Shown: positions 10,246-22,100 of the stretch, in pieces | Numbering within the stretch: position 1 is the stretch's first letter | How the letters are laid out: the number at the start of each line of letters is the position of its first letter | Source: Nemertoderma westbladi | Taxonomy: Eukaryota; Xenacoelomorpha; Nemertodermatida; Nemertodermatidae | NCBI GenBank assembly: GCA_032718475.1 | Contig: JAUCBJ010007615.1 | Coordinates: forward strand, 1-60,838 | DNA: 60,838 nucleotides | Reading direction: 5' to 3' | Program-made: the position numbers and the translations under genes | The notes under the pieces: generated by a model | What the model was told of the DNA's origin: nothing | Databases searched by the model: none | Seen by the model: the letters and a program-made list of their open reading frames with translations, nothing else

Positions 10246-10810
10246 TGTGACGGGATCGGAGGATCCCGACCGGTGGTTTATGTACGCGTCCCCGCCGTGT
10301 AAGTGAAAAGGAGTTTGTGTTATTCCGATGTCGTTGTCAAACTCTGATATACGTTGAGATAATAAGTGATATGGGTGATACAGAGATATCACAGTAGATA
10401 ACTGAGATAATAAGGTAATATATAGGTGACGGCGGTGACGGTCTTAAATTGTCACCGTACTGCCATGACTGTACTGACTAACTAGAATGAATAAGTGACA
10501 CAATTACTGGTAATATATATTGCACCGGTTGGCCGTATTACATTACTCAGCGGATGCCTGCCCCCCATTGGCTGACAACTCACTTCTCGCCCTGAACTTT
10601 ATGGGAGTGTTTCCCCCCCCCCCCGCTGCTGTTACTCTCTCTCCTTGACCTCTAACCTCTATTGTCTGAGGCCCTTTGGGGTTTGTCGTCCCCGCTTATT
10701 GGGGGTGGTACGAGGTTGATTGGCAATCAACCTCGTGCTTCCCAATATTGCTTAAAGGCGCTCTTTCCCACTTTATGGGGGTTGGTGAGGCGGAATTGAA
10801 TACGCTCACA
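10246..10810 (-). repeat. 5' LTR of the LTR element
   Basis: 565 bp, 98-99% identical by eye to the other LTR. The palindrome corresponding to 5799-5825 is at 10710-10736. Sequence following the LTR end in element direction is GTCTTAAATTCTAAGACC, a small inverted repeat rather than a canonical TGG-starting primer-binding site, so the priming mode is unclear. Confidence 0.9.
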
Positions 10811-10815
10811 TGAAA

Positions 10816-11337
10816 ACATTTAGGTATGCCTGAAATAAAAACCTTCAGCCATTTTGTATTATTGTTTATAATATTGTCTGCCCAAAGGAAACTACTTTGC
10901 ACATTTATTCTAGAACTGATATTTTGCGAGTTCTTAAACCATCTACTGTTACCTATTCTGTCGCTAGGGGGTGGGGTAAAACTGATTGGGGGACATTGCT
11001 TATAGTTTTTTTATAAGTCTTTCGAGTAGACACTTAAAATAGTTTTATTTTATCAATAAATTTAACTAATTTATGTTTAGATTTATTCGAGAACACCTCA
11101 CGACGTGTTAATTAGTCATTGTTTATGTCATAGACGCAGCGTGAGAGTGGATACCGCGCCTTTATAGTGTTTGGTGGTGCTGGATAAATCAGACTAAAGA
11201 CTGTATAAATTTGGCTCTGTTGTGTCTTGCAGCCTTTGTCGTGTCTTGGCTCTTGCTTGTCACTTTAGGCGTTGGTTCTTAGGCAAACCCAGCGGTACAA
11301 TGGGAACCTGGCTTCTGCTGGAGGAGTAAGGAAGGAT
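10816..11337. other. No gene recognised
   Basis: AT-rich flank of the LTR element. Short open frames here show no conserved motif. Confidence 0.5.
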
Positions 11338-12500
11338 TTGTGGGGCGAGCCACGAAAGTAAGCGAGCTTAGCATACGGGTACCACTAACTATCGGTGTGT
11401 CTGTCGTTCTGTTGTTCTGTTGTGTTCAATTTTAAACGTTAATAACTCAGCCAAATGTTAATGAAATATACCCAAACTTGGTACACATGTAGTCTGGCAA
11501 AAGTTTAGAAATTTTCCAAGTTGAATTTCCGTGTGGCCTTCGAGAAGCTAATTAAGTAGCAGTTAATTAAGTAGATTAGGGTAAAAACAGCATTTTCAAC
11601 CAGCCTCCTAAAGGATATTAATTCTTTTCTAGTATAAAATTTAAATAATTATACTTAAAAATTATACAACTGTATTACCCATAACCCATTCCATTATAGT
11701 TTTTAATTAGTTCATTTGCTTTAAGAAATGTGTCTTTAATTGATCTAAACGTAATTAACTTATTAAAATGCTCCGTCTCTAGCTACTGTATAGCTCTCTC
11801 CTTCGTTGGCATGCTTGTAATAGCAAGCATGCCTAGCCTAGCTTGGAAGGGGAACCAGACCAACCACTTCATCACTACTCAAAGGCATCATTGTAATGAG
11901 CCAGACTAATAAGCCAGCTTGGTTATTGTGTTTAGCTTACAAAATGATTGGCCGAGTACCTAATCATGATTCTTTGGAATATATTAGCTAAATAATTTCG
12001 GTGAGGTGTTAACAATGATAAATTAATATCTCAGTATCAATACTATCGGCATATGGTAAGTTTTATATTTCTTACTAATTGGGTCGCCTCCACGCCTAAA
12101 ATATTTAATATATTACTTTATGAGTTTAACATGTTACCAATAACATGAGTTTATTGATTTCTTTGTTGGTTAAGTAAATTAAATAACATGCGATCTTTAA
12201 TTTGTGCTGTTTGTATATTTGTGAATCGCTTCCAGTTGTATTTTGTGTTATATGAAAAATAAATATAACATATTACTTTTAAAACACAAATTTTATGTTA
12301 ATACCTATGCCTTTCATCAATCCTGTGTGCGCGCCTTTGGGTTGGGGTGATGCAGATTAAGAGGGAGGTTAAGAGGTGGGGCTTTTCCCTCTCTTTGATT
12401 TACTGGTGTTTGGTTAAATCTCTTAGATACCGAGTTTGTGATACAGTAGAATCGCTCAATATTAATCTGTATCTCATTACCTCGTGCTGCGCGAAGTTTG
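11338..12500. repeat. Dispersed repeat, GTGGGGCGAG family
   Basis: The left end GTGGGGCGAGCCACGAA resembles the terminal repeat of the complete element at 53546. The right part (12340-12500, ending CCTCGTGCTGCGCGAAG) is collinear with 37690-37890. The interior is non-coding. It is probably a long non-autonomous DNA element, but the right terminus is damaged and the limits are approximate. Confidence 0.45.
11808..11833. repeat. Perfect 10-bp hairpin
   Basis: GGCATGCTTG (11808-11817) and CAAGCATGCC (11824-11833) form a perfect stem around TAATAG. It sits within the repeat described above. Function unknown. Confidence 0.7.
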
Positions 12501-12699
12501 TTTTGTTTACCATAATGGGAGTTTATTTTAGAGATTATACAAATAAATTTATATTTTTTGTTATTGTTTTGTTTTATTGATTTCTGTATATAGATCTAAA
12601 TTAAACAGTTCCATTAAACAGTTTAATTAAAAAGATTTTAATTAAACAGTTATTTGTAGTAGAGATATTTCTATAGTATGGAAGTCAATGTTGGGACTA

Positions 12700-14858
12700 C
12701 TACTACTACTACTACTACTACTAGGATTGGCATGCTGCATTGCAGCTGCATTTTTAAGAATGCTGTGCCGGCTTATCGACAAAATTGCACCGCCACAACT
12801 CCCTATCACCCATGACATTTCCTAGATCATCCGCATCTTCAAGGCCAGTGTCCTTTAAGATGCGTCTCAAGAAAGTCATGGGCTGTCCACCATGCTTATT
12901 CACTCCATGAGGCTGCCAAAGTACAAGATTATGCACTGGCTGGTCCTCACGGCGAAAGCAATGCAAAGCACTGCAAAGCGGAGGCGATTTTGTTCTAGTG
13001 TCAAGCTTGGGGGAACCAATGAGACACCTCCAATGTATATAGTGTCTGGTTGGAGATGTGTGCATTGAACTTGACACAATGAACCCGGCGTAGCATTCTT
13101 TTGAATGTGCCGTCCAGAGATTTAGTGTCCTCAGCAGTTAGAGCCCAGCATGGACTCCCATAGAGGAGTACTGGAACTACTGCTGCTCTAAATAACAGGA
13201 CCTTAATTTTCCGATTAATTCTCGGTGACTTCCAAATCCTGCAAAGCCTATTCAAGGCTGCCCATGCCTTTCCCTTACGTATTCGAAAGTCCTAACCTGA
13301 CTTCCGGATCCATGATCCCAGGTAACAGAAGTCATCCACATGCTCAAGCATACCATCTTTTCAGCTTATGCTCATCCGATCAGAGACTTGCTGAGGACTT
13401 TCAAAGTTAACTGTCAAAATTTTGGTCTTTCTGGAGTTAATAAAAAGACCAACACTAGAAGCAGCATGTTCTAATGAGCTGAGGAGCCGTTGGGCTCCCT
13501 CTAGTGATTCTGAGAGTACTCCTAAGTCATCAGCAAAGTCTAGATCAGTTAGGTACTTGGCAGGATTTCCTCGACTTCTGGAGCCAGTAGGTGGAATTAT
13601 CATCACCCCATCATCATTATGATGATCTAAGGACATGCGTAGAACATAGTCAACCACAATAATGAACAAGAATGGTGCAAGTGTGTCTCCTTGGAGGACG
13701 CCCCATAACACTTCAAATGGTTCTGTGTCACCGTCAACAGTAGACACAAATGTTGTCGAACAATCGTATACTGATCTGATTGCTGCAATAATTTCATCAG
13801 GAATCCCATATAATGAAAGTATGCTGAACATACGTGAGCGAGAGACTGAATCAAAGGCCTTGAAGAAGTCAACAAAGATAACAGCCAGATGCCTGTCTTT
13901 CTTTTTTGATAACTCTTCAATTATCCTAAGTGCCAAAATGGGCTCCATGGTCCCACGACCTTTACGGAACCCATTCTGATTTCCACGGAGCAGTCTCTCA
14001 ATGGGATCCCTGATGCGATTTAATAGAATTCTATTGTATAGCTTTGCAGCAATCGAGATCAATGAGATTCCCCGAAAAGAACCATAGAGTGTTAGGTTGC
14101 CCTTCTTGGGAACTGGCACCAACTTATTTGTTTTCATTTCTTGTGGGACTCTTGTTGTACGGTACATGTCTACTATGATGGGATAGATGAGCTTTAAACA
14201 CTCAGGTATTTTAAAGACCTCAGGGGGAACACCATCTACTCCACTGGCACGATTGGTCTTAATGCTCTTTGCAGCAGCCTTCACTTCTGCAAAGGAGATA
14301 TCACCAATGGGAATATCTGGGAGTACAGACTCAGACACTTTTACTTCTATAAAGTTATCAGGCAATACCCTGTCATTATTGAGGAGCTTTTCAAAGTGGG
14401 CCTTCCAACCATTGAGGCGATCGGCTGGTGATTCAGCCTTAATCTTGGTGGTTGGTTGGCCTTTTCGACCAGCAAGCAAGTTGATCGATCTCCATGCCTG
14501 GGATGATTGCCTGCTGTCGTCAGCATCATTGATGGCATCAACCTGTTGGTTTATTAGCTCCTGTAAATTAACAGAGTACTGCCTGTTCAGGGACCTAGAT
14601 GCAGCCTTAACTGCATTCTTGGCCGCTGTAGTCTGTTTGAGTCGGGACTCCTTCTGCGCCTTGTAGAGGTCATTTCGGCACTTCTGAATTTTGTTGTCAG
14701 TCCAGGGGGCCCGTTTCCTGTTTCGAGGGTATACAGGAACTGTTTCTGCAGCTGCTAACTTAACTGCCTCTGTGAATGCAGTATAGCCCTCACAGTGATC
14801 TGCCGCCTCAGAGGCAAGAGCCTCATACCTGTTGCCCAGCTGTAGTGTGAATTAATAT
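12700..14858 (-). mobile_element. LINE copy A, 5'-truncated and mutated
   Basis: A minus-strand copy of the LINE at 28557-32325, covering the RT and C-terminal part of its ORF. Frame is lost near 13000 and 13360, a CTT/Arg codon is missing in the LALR(R)II stretch, and the 5' part is absent. The (TAG)n 3' tail is at 12700-12723. It is flanked by an unusually long direct repeat of 39 nt with one mismatch (12661-12699 and 14859-14897), the target duplication. The longest open piece (13361-14479) still has the RT palm LDFADDLGVL. Confidence 0.9.
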
Positions 14859-14994
14859 AGAGATAATTCTATAGTATGGAAGTCAATGTTGGGACTAGAC
14901 TATGTAGATTTCTCCACCTTCACCAGCAATAACTTTGGAGTTTTGGAAAACTGGCAACTTGCAAGCTGATGGGGATATGCGCATTGTTGCGTGT

Positions 14995-15610
14995 TTGTAG
15001 GGGTGTGTGTATATGAGTTTTCTAAGAGTCAGTTAAGTTATGCAACATTAAAATGCCCAGATCTCAGATTTATGCAAAATTTCAGATGAGTTAGGTTTTC
15101 CAATCCTCGCAACGTCACCTTTCAATATTTACCATTAAATCATGATAACGTTGGAGTATAGTTGTAATCTCACTGGTGCATTATTGTTGTAAAACATTAT
15201 TTAAAAAATATTGAAAAAAGATTGAAGACCGAAATATAACATATCGTGACATATTCGTATGAGTAATTACAAAATATGTCGGATTAACATTCCTGTAGCC
15301 ATTTATAGAACGAATAGGGATGGATATTCATCATGTACCATCTCTTCTGTAACCATCGATTTCGATTGTAATAACAATCTGCGATGCGATGCTACAGTTA
15401 GCGGTTTGATTCTGCCACAATATGAACGAACATTTTCCTCTACCAATAATAACGCACATTATTAAATGACTACCATGGGGTACTGTATGCACATTGCTAT
15501 TAATGAACAGCTGCGGCCTATAGAAAAGTATTAGACGAACCTACTGTATGCCTAGGAATTTGTTATTAAAGGTCATACGAATTAACACAGTCCAGATTAG
15601 AGTTTCATGG
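14995..15610. repeat. Dispersed repeat shared with 37905-38530
   Basis: About 610 bp are nearly collinear with 37905-38530, starting GTAGGGGTGTGTGTA and running through CATCATGTACCATCTCTTC. It contains small ORFs only (e.g. 15259-15465) that do not look conserved. In the second copy it follows directly on the sequence related to 12340-12500, so both may be parts of one longer element. Confidence 0.7.
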
Positions 15611-15654
15611 CCTTTACGAAATCGATAGAAGTGCGCTTGCAAGAATAATTTATT

Positions 15655-15850
15655 TGTATATGTTGTAGACCAAGTGTGTATATCTACAACTACTGAACTT
15701 TAATACCGGTATTGGTATTATAAGAACAACCATGATAATAGGCTACAGACTGTCAAGCTGTCCACATATACTTACTGAATATCAGTACTGTAGTAAATCT
15801 GACATAAGTGGCCATGGCCTACTTTCTATACATAATAATGTGACATCAAT
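15655..15850. repeat. Dispersed repeat shared with 23325-23515
   Basis: About 190 bp match the sequence just upstream of the UGT gene, from TTGTAGACCAA through GTGGCCATGGCCTACTTTC. Non-coding. Element type not recognised. Confidence 0.75.
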
Positions 15851-16093
15851 ACTCCCCCTAAAAATAATTGAGACATATACATATGTAGAAACAATTTTCA
15901 ATAGGAGTTAATAGTCAGTGCGCTAACTATAAGTATACAACTCTGACTTAGTTCAAATTTAAATGTAAGAAATTTAAATGTAAGTAGATAAATTCTAATC
16001 AAAGTTGTAAGTAGATTCAATTCTATTCAAAGTTCTTGAATTAATCACTATGAATAGTTTACAGCGAACCAAGTTTTTTTGCGCTGAGGAACT

Positions 16094-16627
16094 TTACAGT
16101 CGGTCTGGTGGCTGTCCGAAATTTAATCGCTGAGGGTATCTTTTAATAGTTGCTGGGGTAAACAATGACGTCACTTGCGATTCCACAGTTTGACTAGAAC
16201 CACCAACCGGAATAACAGGCATCGATGATGGATGACCAGAGCTTTGCTCAGTAGTAAGGGTAGAAGCTCCAGGATTTGGAGGGATATCACCATCAGATGA
16301 TGAATACATAGCCCTAGGCCGGGGTGATGGAGATTGGGCTATAGCATCATGTTCATCACTCACCATATCTGGAAAATCGCGTGACAAGGGAGTTTCTCTC
16401 ACCTTTAATTGGTCAATGTGACGGCGAACCACTACATCACCGACTCTAACACGGAACATCGTTGGAGATATCTGACTTTCAATTAGACCAGCCATCCATG
16501 TTGCCCCAATATTACGACATATTCCACCCCAGACATCCTTAGCCCACCTCACCCACCATCTCCAAGCAATATTGCCGGCTACTCCCCCATGAATCATTCC
16601 AATCCAATAAAGGAGGCAACCACACAA
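16094..16627 (-). pseudogene. Ty3/gypsy-type Pol tail (integrase C-terminus) fragment
   Basis: The 177-codon open frame contains SPTMFRVRVGDVVVRRHIDQLKVRE, which fits the C-terminal integrase motif of Ty3/gypsy polyproteins (the -Y.V.....RRH.DQL- element). A Pro/Ser-rich tail follows and ends YPQRLNFGQPPDRL, resembling the usual end of such polyproteins. No protease, RT or integrase core is next to it, and the N-terminal residues of the frame do not look like integrase. It is a fragment. Confidence 0.65.
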
Positions 16628-16844
16628 CCTCCCTCCTTTCTCTCAGTGGCCCTTAACACACCAACCTCACCCAACTATCACCCTCACCCAGTTACCCAGT
16701 TGTTAGTAAAGGAATAATTGGTCACCTTTCCGTTCCTTAATAATTGGTTATTGGTCAGTCAATCATACAACGTGTTAATTATATTTTACATGGGTTGAAC
16801 GTAAAATCTCTGCACTAGAAAGACAAACTCTGTTTAGGTGATAA

Positions 16845-17400
16845 TTAAGGGTCAACTTCATATCGACCCCACACTGGGTTTAAAAGGGGCCGTATTTCAG
16901 TTAAAAACTCAGTCCCAACAACCAGCCTAACAGTTGGCCGCATTGAAGCTAAACTGGGCTCTGCTCCAAGGTAGAGGGCGTCTTTGTTCCCAGACCGGGC
17001 TCTAACACGGCTTCGCGGTTGCTGGGAAGGTAAGACGATTCCGCCTAAAGGACTGAGTTTCACCGGCTGGCTAACTAGCCCCAGAGTGCTCGCGCACTCT
17101 GTCCACTGGCTACTTAGTTCGTCCCAGGACCAACTATTTAGTTTTGGGGGCAAAGAAGCAGTGTCCCTATAGGCTTCGACTCTGCCTGTTATGGTAGTGC
17201 TTGTGCACTCTGTCCGCTGGCTGTACGGTTCATCCCAGGCTCGTCAGGATCGACCGTATAGTTTTGAGGGCAAAGTAACAGCTAACCGTTTACATCCAAT
17301 CGGTCCCACCCCTGTTTGGACTCAGATGGTAACCTGGTGTTCTGCACTATCACCAAGTTCCAATAAGGTGAAGCCGCACCAAGTTTATTACCACGTTCTG
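16845..17400. other. Unassigned sequence with an internal imperfect duplication
   Basis: Two related units, about 17080-17165 and 17195-17285, share CACTCTGTCC(A/G)CTGGCT, TTCRTCCCAGG and TAGTTTTGRGGGCAAAG. A 102-codon minus-strand frame at 16845-17153 shows no recognised motif. Its position next to the gypsy tail suggests LTR or leader remnants, but I cannot show that. Confidence 0.4.
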
Positions 17401-18025
17401 TGACTTTTATCTACAGTCTTTTTGCCCTTTGATTATATATTTTTTCAGTGTATTTTTAGCATAACAAAACGACTAAAAATACTGTATTTTTTGTATATTT
17501 TGGATTATTTTGAGGCTATACTTTGGATCCTAACGGACCCAAAGCACCCCTCACCCGCTTTTTCCTTTTTCCTCATCCCAGTGTTTATTCTATGGTGTTA
17601 CAGTACACTATTTTTATATGCCAGAAGGGAGCAATATACATCTTGGGAAGAACAGAAATCACTGTGTTGTTGCACTATCTTTGAAGGGTTGTGGATGTCC
17701 ATAAATAACAAGTCATTGAAGGACCGCGTTCTAGTGGGAAATATTTTATATCAGCCGGGAACCAAAACAATAAGGGAAAATATAGCACCCCTTGGAACTT
17801 TTAGAGATACAAAGCCGTTTTAGGAGCTTATCGTTTTAGGAGCACGAGAAATACATTACAACACCATATCTACCATAACTAATAATGTTAACAAAAAAAA
17901 GTAAATTTTTTTTTATTTTCAAAAAAATACTAGCTTGTAAAAAAAAAACACTAGCTACCATATAATAATATCTATTAATGTTCTAGAACATTCACCATTA
18001 TATAGAACAGTAGTACCAATTAAAT

Positions 18026-18390
18026 TTGGTCCTGGACAATTCGATCCCGGACAATTCGGTCCTGGACAATTCGGTCCCGGACAATTCGGTGCCGGACAAT
18101 TCGGTCCCGTCAATTCGGTCCCGTACAATTCGGTCCTGGACAATTTGGTCCCGGACAATTCAGTCCCGTACAATTCGGTCCCGGACAATTTGTTCCCAGA
18201 CAATTCGGTCCTGGACAATTCGGTCCCATTAATATGCATGTTTTGGGACCGAATTGTCCTAGTCAGTATCCGGACAATTCGGTCCCAGACAATTCGGTCC
18301 CAAAACACAAAATTAATGGGACCGAATTGTCCGGGACCGAATTGTCCGGACCGAATTGTCTGGGACCAAATTGCCCTGCTTCCATATGAG
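18026..18390. repeat. Bidirectional 15-bp minisatellite
   Basis: About twenty copies of GGACAATTCGGTCCC and close variants. Units at 18026-18230 are in one orientation, 18247-18262 reversed, about 18270-18300 forward, and about 18318-18370 reversed. Each unit is itself near-palindromic (GGACAATTCGGTCC versus GGACCGAATTGTCC), so strong hairpins are expected. It interrupts the end of the zinc-knuckle frame on its right. Confidence 0.9.
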
Positions 18391-18958
18391 GACATCTGGA
18401 CGCGAAGTGATATATTGATTCACAAAAGTTGCATTTCATTTGATTGCCAGAGGTATCGAGTGGATTCAGCCTCGATGATAGGCTTGCTGTTCTTCGTTGT
18501 CCTGTTCCCTGATTAGGCATTTATCTAGATGTTGAAAACGAACCTCGCCTATTTACATCAAATCTGCTATTTGGTGTATTACCAAAATTTATGCGACCAT
18601 GACCTCGGTTTTCACATGTTCCTGCATAATAAATATCATTCAAATCTCTATCCGTATATCTGTAGATCGATTCTGTGTAGTTTACTGGTTCAGTTTTGAT
18701 TGTTATACCATCGCCATCGAATAGTGATGATGGTGAATTATTATTTGTTCCAGGGTTGGAACGCAGAGTAGTTACATCAGAGAATATTCGCCGTAATTGT
18801 TTTTGCATGTTGTCATATGTCAGATTTGATAAAGTTGCACAAGCCAATTTAGCATGTTCAGCTGAAATATTGGCGCTATTAAGGAGTCTATCTATATGCC
18901 AGGATACCTTCAGGGAGATTGAGCTTATATACCTTAGCCTTTTGGTAGAGTAGTTCAA
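18380..18958 (-). pseudogene. Gag-like remnant with CCHC zinc knuckle
   Basis: Two minus-strand frames (18521-18958 and 18380-18520) overlap with a frameshift. The first has a helical segment (AKLACATLSNLTYDNMQKQL) and an acidic linker. The second has CNFCESIYHFASRC, a CX2CX4HX4C zinc knuckle typical of retroelement nucleocapsids. The frame then runs directly into the minisatellite at 18026-18390. Family not assigned. Confidence 0.6.
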
Positions 18959-19129
18959 ATTGTGTAGTACAGCAGTAGGCTACGGTCTGTGAAAACTTAG
19001 CAAACACGAGAGAGAATTATATTATATGGTACCGCGTGAATAGTCTACAAGCCAGTTACCGGTACTTACTGACCTACCGTAAACTAATATTTATTTATGT
19101 TTATGGACTAATAGATTCTCTACGTGGTG

Positions 19130-22100
19130 CGGGTGAAGGAGGAGTTGGTCGTCACGCCGCTATTCAGGACAGTGGCTTTCCGGGCGGAGTTATCGCTAAA
19201 CTCAAAAACTCAAAACAAATTCCCCCAGAATGCGGAAATCACCCGGCCCCGATGATGGTTCTCCGGAGGATGAGGATTCGTCCGAGGACGGGGACGTCTT
19301 CCTCGGGTTCTCCGGGATGGACCACACCGCTCCCAGTTGGGCTCCCCGCCTATCTTCCTCAGAGACTGCCCGAGACACATACTCTCGACTCCAGCTCCAG
19401 AACTCTCCCAGCCCACCGACCAACCAGCTCCAGACGACTCCAACTCCTCCGTCCTCAACTCCACGTCCTCCGCTAAAGCTCCCTGCCCCAGCTGCGGGTT
19501 GGCCTTCTCCGTCACCACCAGCGGAGTGCTCCGGGCACACGGCAGCGTCAGACACCGGTGCCCCGGGTCCGGAGCGAGGCCCTCCCTGCAGCTCCCTCCC
19601 GCACCCATTACCGGTACTGCGCCACCAACATCGGCGAACTCTAGCAGTACCGGTACCGCCGCCCCTTCCACCTCAGGGGACGTCGCTGCGCTGCTGAAGG
19701 CGTTCAGCTGCCGGCAGTTAAAGCGCGTCCCCAAGGCCTCCCGGTGCAATCTGGCGGAGCTGCTCTCCGACCTGCTCCAGGCGGTTGTCGCGGATCCGCA
19801 GGAGGTCAGCGGCTGGGTCAAGCTGCTGACCTTTAGCGCCCGGTGTATCCCCGCACTGGCGCGGGCTGGAGGGCGTCACCAACGCTCCCTGGCCTCGCAG
19901 GTCAACGGGAACATCCGGGAGTTCCGCGCCAACCCCCTGCAGGCTCCGCCAGATTCACCATCCCATCGCAAGCGGGGAAGCAATCTCAGCGACGAGGAAC
20001 GGCTGGCCACCACCGTCGCTGAGAAGATCGAGGACGGCGACGTCAAGGGGGCTATTCGGCTGGCCTCATCCACCTCCACCTTCGCGCCGAATACCCCCGA
20101 GACGTTGGAGAAACTGCGAGGGAAGCATCCCCCCCGTCCGGCTGACTTCTGAACCCCTCCCCCTCCCACCGATCTCCCCCGGCCCACCTGCTACCCGGCG
20201 GTCCTCAAGCAGAAGATCGCTTCCTTCCCGCCCGGCAGCGCAGGTGGACCAGACGGGCTCCGGCCACAGATCTTGAAGGACCTCGTCGATTCTTCAAACG
20301 GAGCTCCCGCGACTCGGCTCCTGAAAGGTCTGTGTCGGTTCACTGAGATCGTGCTCGCTGGCGAGGTTCCCACGGTTATTCGACCGGTTTTCTTCGGGGC
20401 GAACCTCTTCGCGTTCAGTAAACCTGACAACGGGGTTCGCCCAAATACCGTCGGACTTACCCTCCGGCGGCTGGCATCCAAATACTCGGGGCACCTCGTC
20501 AGTGGGGATCGGAGTCAGTCCTACGGGGATGTCCAACTGGGAATCGGGACTAAGAACGGTGCCGAGGCTGCCGCCCACGCGACCCGGGCGTTATCAATAC
20601 CACCTCCGCGCCTGGCACCGTTCTACTGAAACTGGACTTTCGGAACGCCTTCAACTCCGTCCGGCGTGACTCCACCCTAGAGACGGTCCATCGAAATCAC
20701 CCTCAAGTGTATAACTACACTCTGGCTGCCTATGGCGAGCCAAGCTACCTTTTCCATGGGGATGAGATACTCCTCTCGGAAGAGGGAATTCAACAGGGTG
20801 ATGCAGATGGACCGGCCCTCTTCGGCGACACCTCCGTCGACCTGGTCCATTCAATGAAGTCTGACTTCAACGTTTGGTACCTGGACGATGGTAACCTCGC
20901 CGGAGACCACCGGACGGTGTTGGAGGACCTACTTACGGTGATGGGTGAGGGGAAGCGGCTCGGGATGGAGATCAACCCTAAGAAGACCGAGCTTTTTATA
21001 GTTGGGGAGGTCTCCAATTCAATCCGTCAGGAGATTGCTGCGGAGTTCGAGACAGTGTGCCCAGGCATCCTTACCACCTCGCTCGAAGATCTAGAGATGC
21101 TCGGTGCACCCATCGGCGACTCCGCTATGGTCTCCTGTCTCCGCGAGAAGATCAGCGACCTCTCCACCCCCGCCAAATGACTCCCTCTCCTGGATGCGCA
21201 CCATGCGTTCTACCTTTTAAAAAAAAGTTTTTGCCATCCCTCGTCTGGTCTACTTCCTTCGGGCTGCCCCGTGTTTCACACACCAGGAGCTCCTTAAGGA
21301 GTATGATCGGACGCTCCGTGGAGCGCTCCAGGAGATCACCAACTGTGACATGGGGGGTAAATCGTGGGACCAGGCCTGTCTCCCAGTTCGGATGGGTGGC
21401 CTGGGGATCAGTTCAGCATGCGTGCTCGCTCCTTCCGCTTTCATTGCTTCAGCAGCTGCATGCTCCGATCTCTCAGGCCGCCTATTCAGAACGGACGGGA
21501 GCCACCCCGATCCTGCGATTGCCCTCGCTACCACCGCGCGGGACGCACAACTTCCAACTGTTACAGACACTCACGTTCCCACTGCCACCGCACCTACACC
21601 ATCACTCACTTCTCCCACTGACACCACATCCACAGTTACTTCCCACACTGGCACCACACCACCTGCCACTTCCTCCACTGACGCCATACAACGTGTCCTG
21701 ATACAGCCGGTTCACGAGGCGTCCCTTGCTTCCATCCGCGAGGGGGCACTGCCACTCGATACTGCGCACCTAAATTGTATCGAGAACGATGTGTCGGGTT
21801 GCTGGCTTGAGGCCATTCCGGTCAGCTCGCTGGGCCTGAAACTTACAGGCGCGCAGTTGCAAGTAGCAGTCGCAATACGCCTTGGTAGCCCAGTCACCGA
21901 GCCTCACAAATGCGCCCGCTGTGACGACCCAGTCGCACCCAACGGTTTCCATGGCCTCTCCTGTAAGAGGAGCGCTGGGTGACACGCACGCCACGCCATG
22001 GTCAATGACCTGGTTAAGCGTGCATTGACCAGCTGCAGGATCCCAGCTATGCTGGAACCTCCATGCCTCTGCAGGAGTGGTGGGAAGCGAGTCGACGGAG

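Larger units (their letters stand above)
5328..10810 (-). mobile_element. Complete LTR retroelement, pol not recognised
   Basis: Two direct repeats, 5328-5898 and 10246-10810, differ by about eight substitutions and a 6-nt change in a C run. Each begins TGTGA and ends TCACA. The whole element is flanked by a perfect 5-bp target duplication TGAAA (5323-5327 and 10811-10815). A polypurine tract abuts the left LTR on the minus strand and the gag-like ORF is on the minus strand, so the right LTR is the 5' LTR. The 4.3-kb interior holds a gag-like reading frame near the 5' end and C-rich or tandemly repeated sequence elsewhere. I saw no protease, RT, RNase H or integrase motif, so it is probably non-autonomous. 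The near-identical LTRs indicate recent insertion. Confidence 0.9.

Noticed and set aside
13422-14666. Plus-strand ORFs over LINE copy A (and the same over copies B and C)
   Set aside because: They recur identically in every LINE copy opposite the RT frame and are shadows of it.
15259-15465. 68-codon ORF
   Set aside because: Lies in a dispersed repeat; the copy at 37905-38530 does not keep the frame cleanly.
17422-17823. 133-codon hydrophobic ORF
   Set aside because: AT-rich chance frame without homology-like motifs or splice context that I can defend.
18026-18390. CRISPR-like array
   Set aside because: There are no spacers; units abut directly and switch orientation. The context is eukaryotic.
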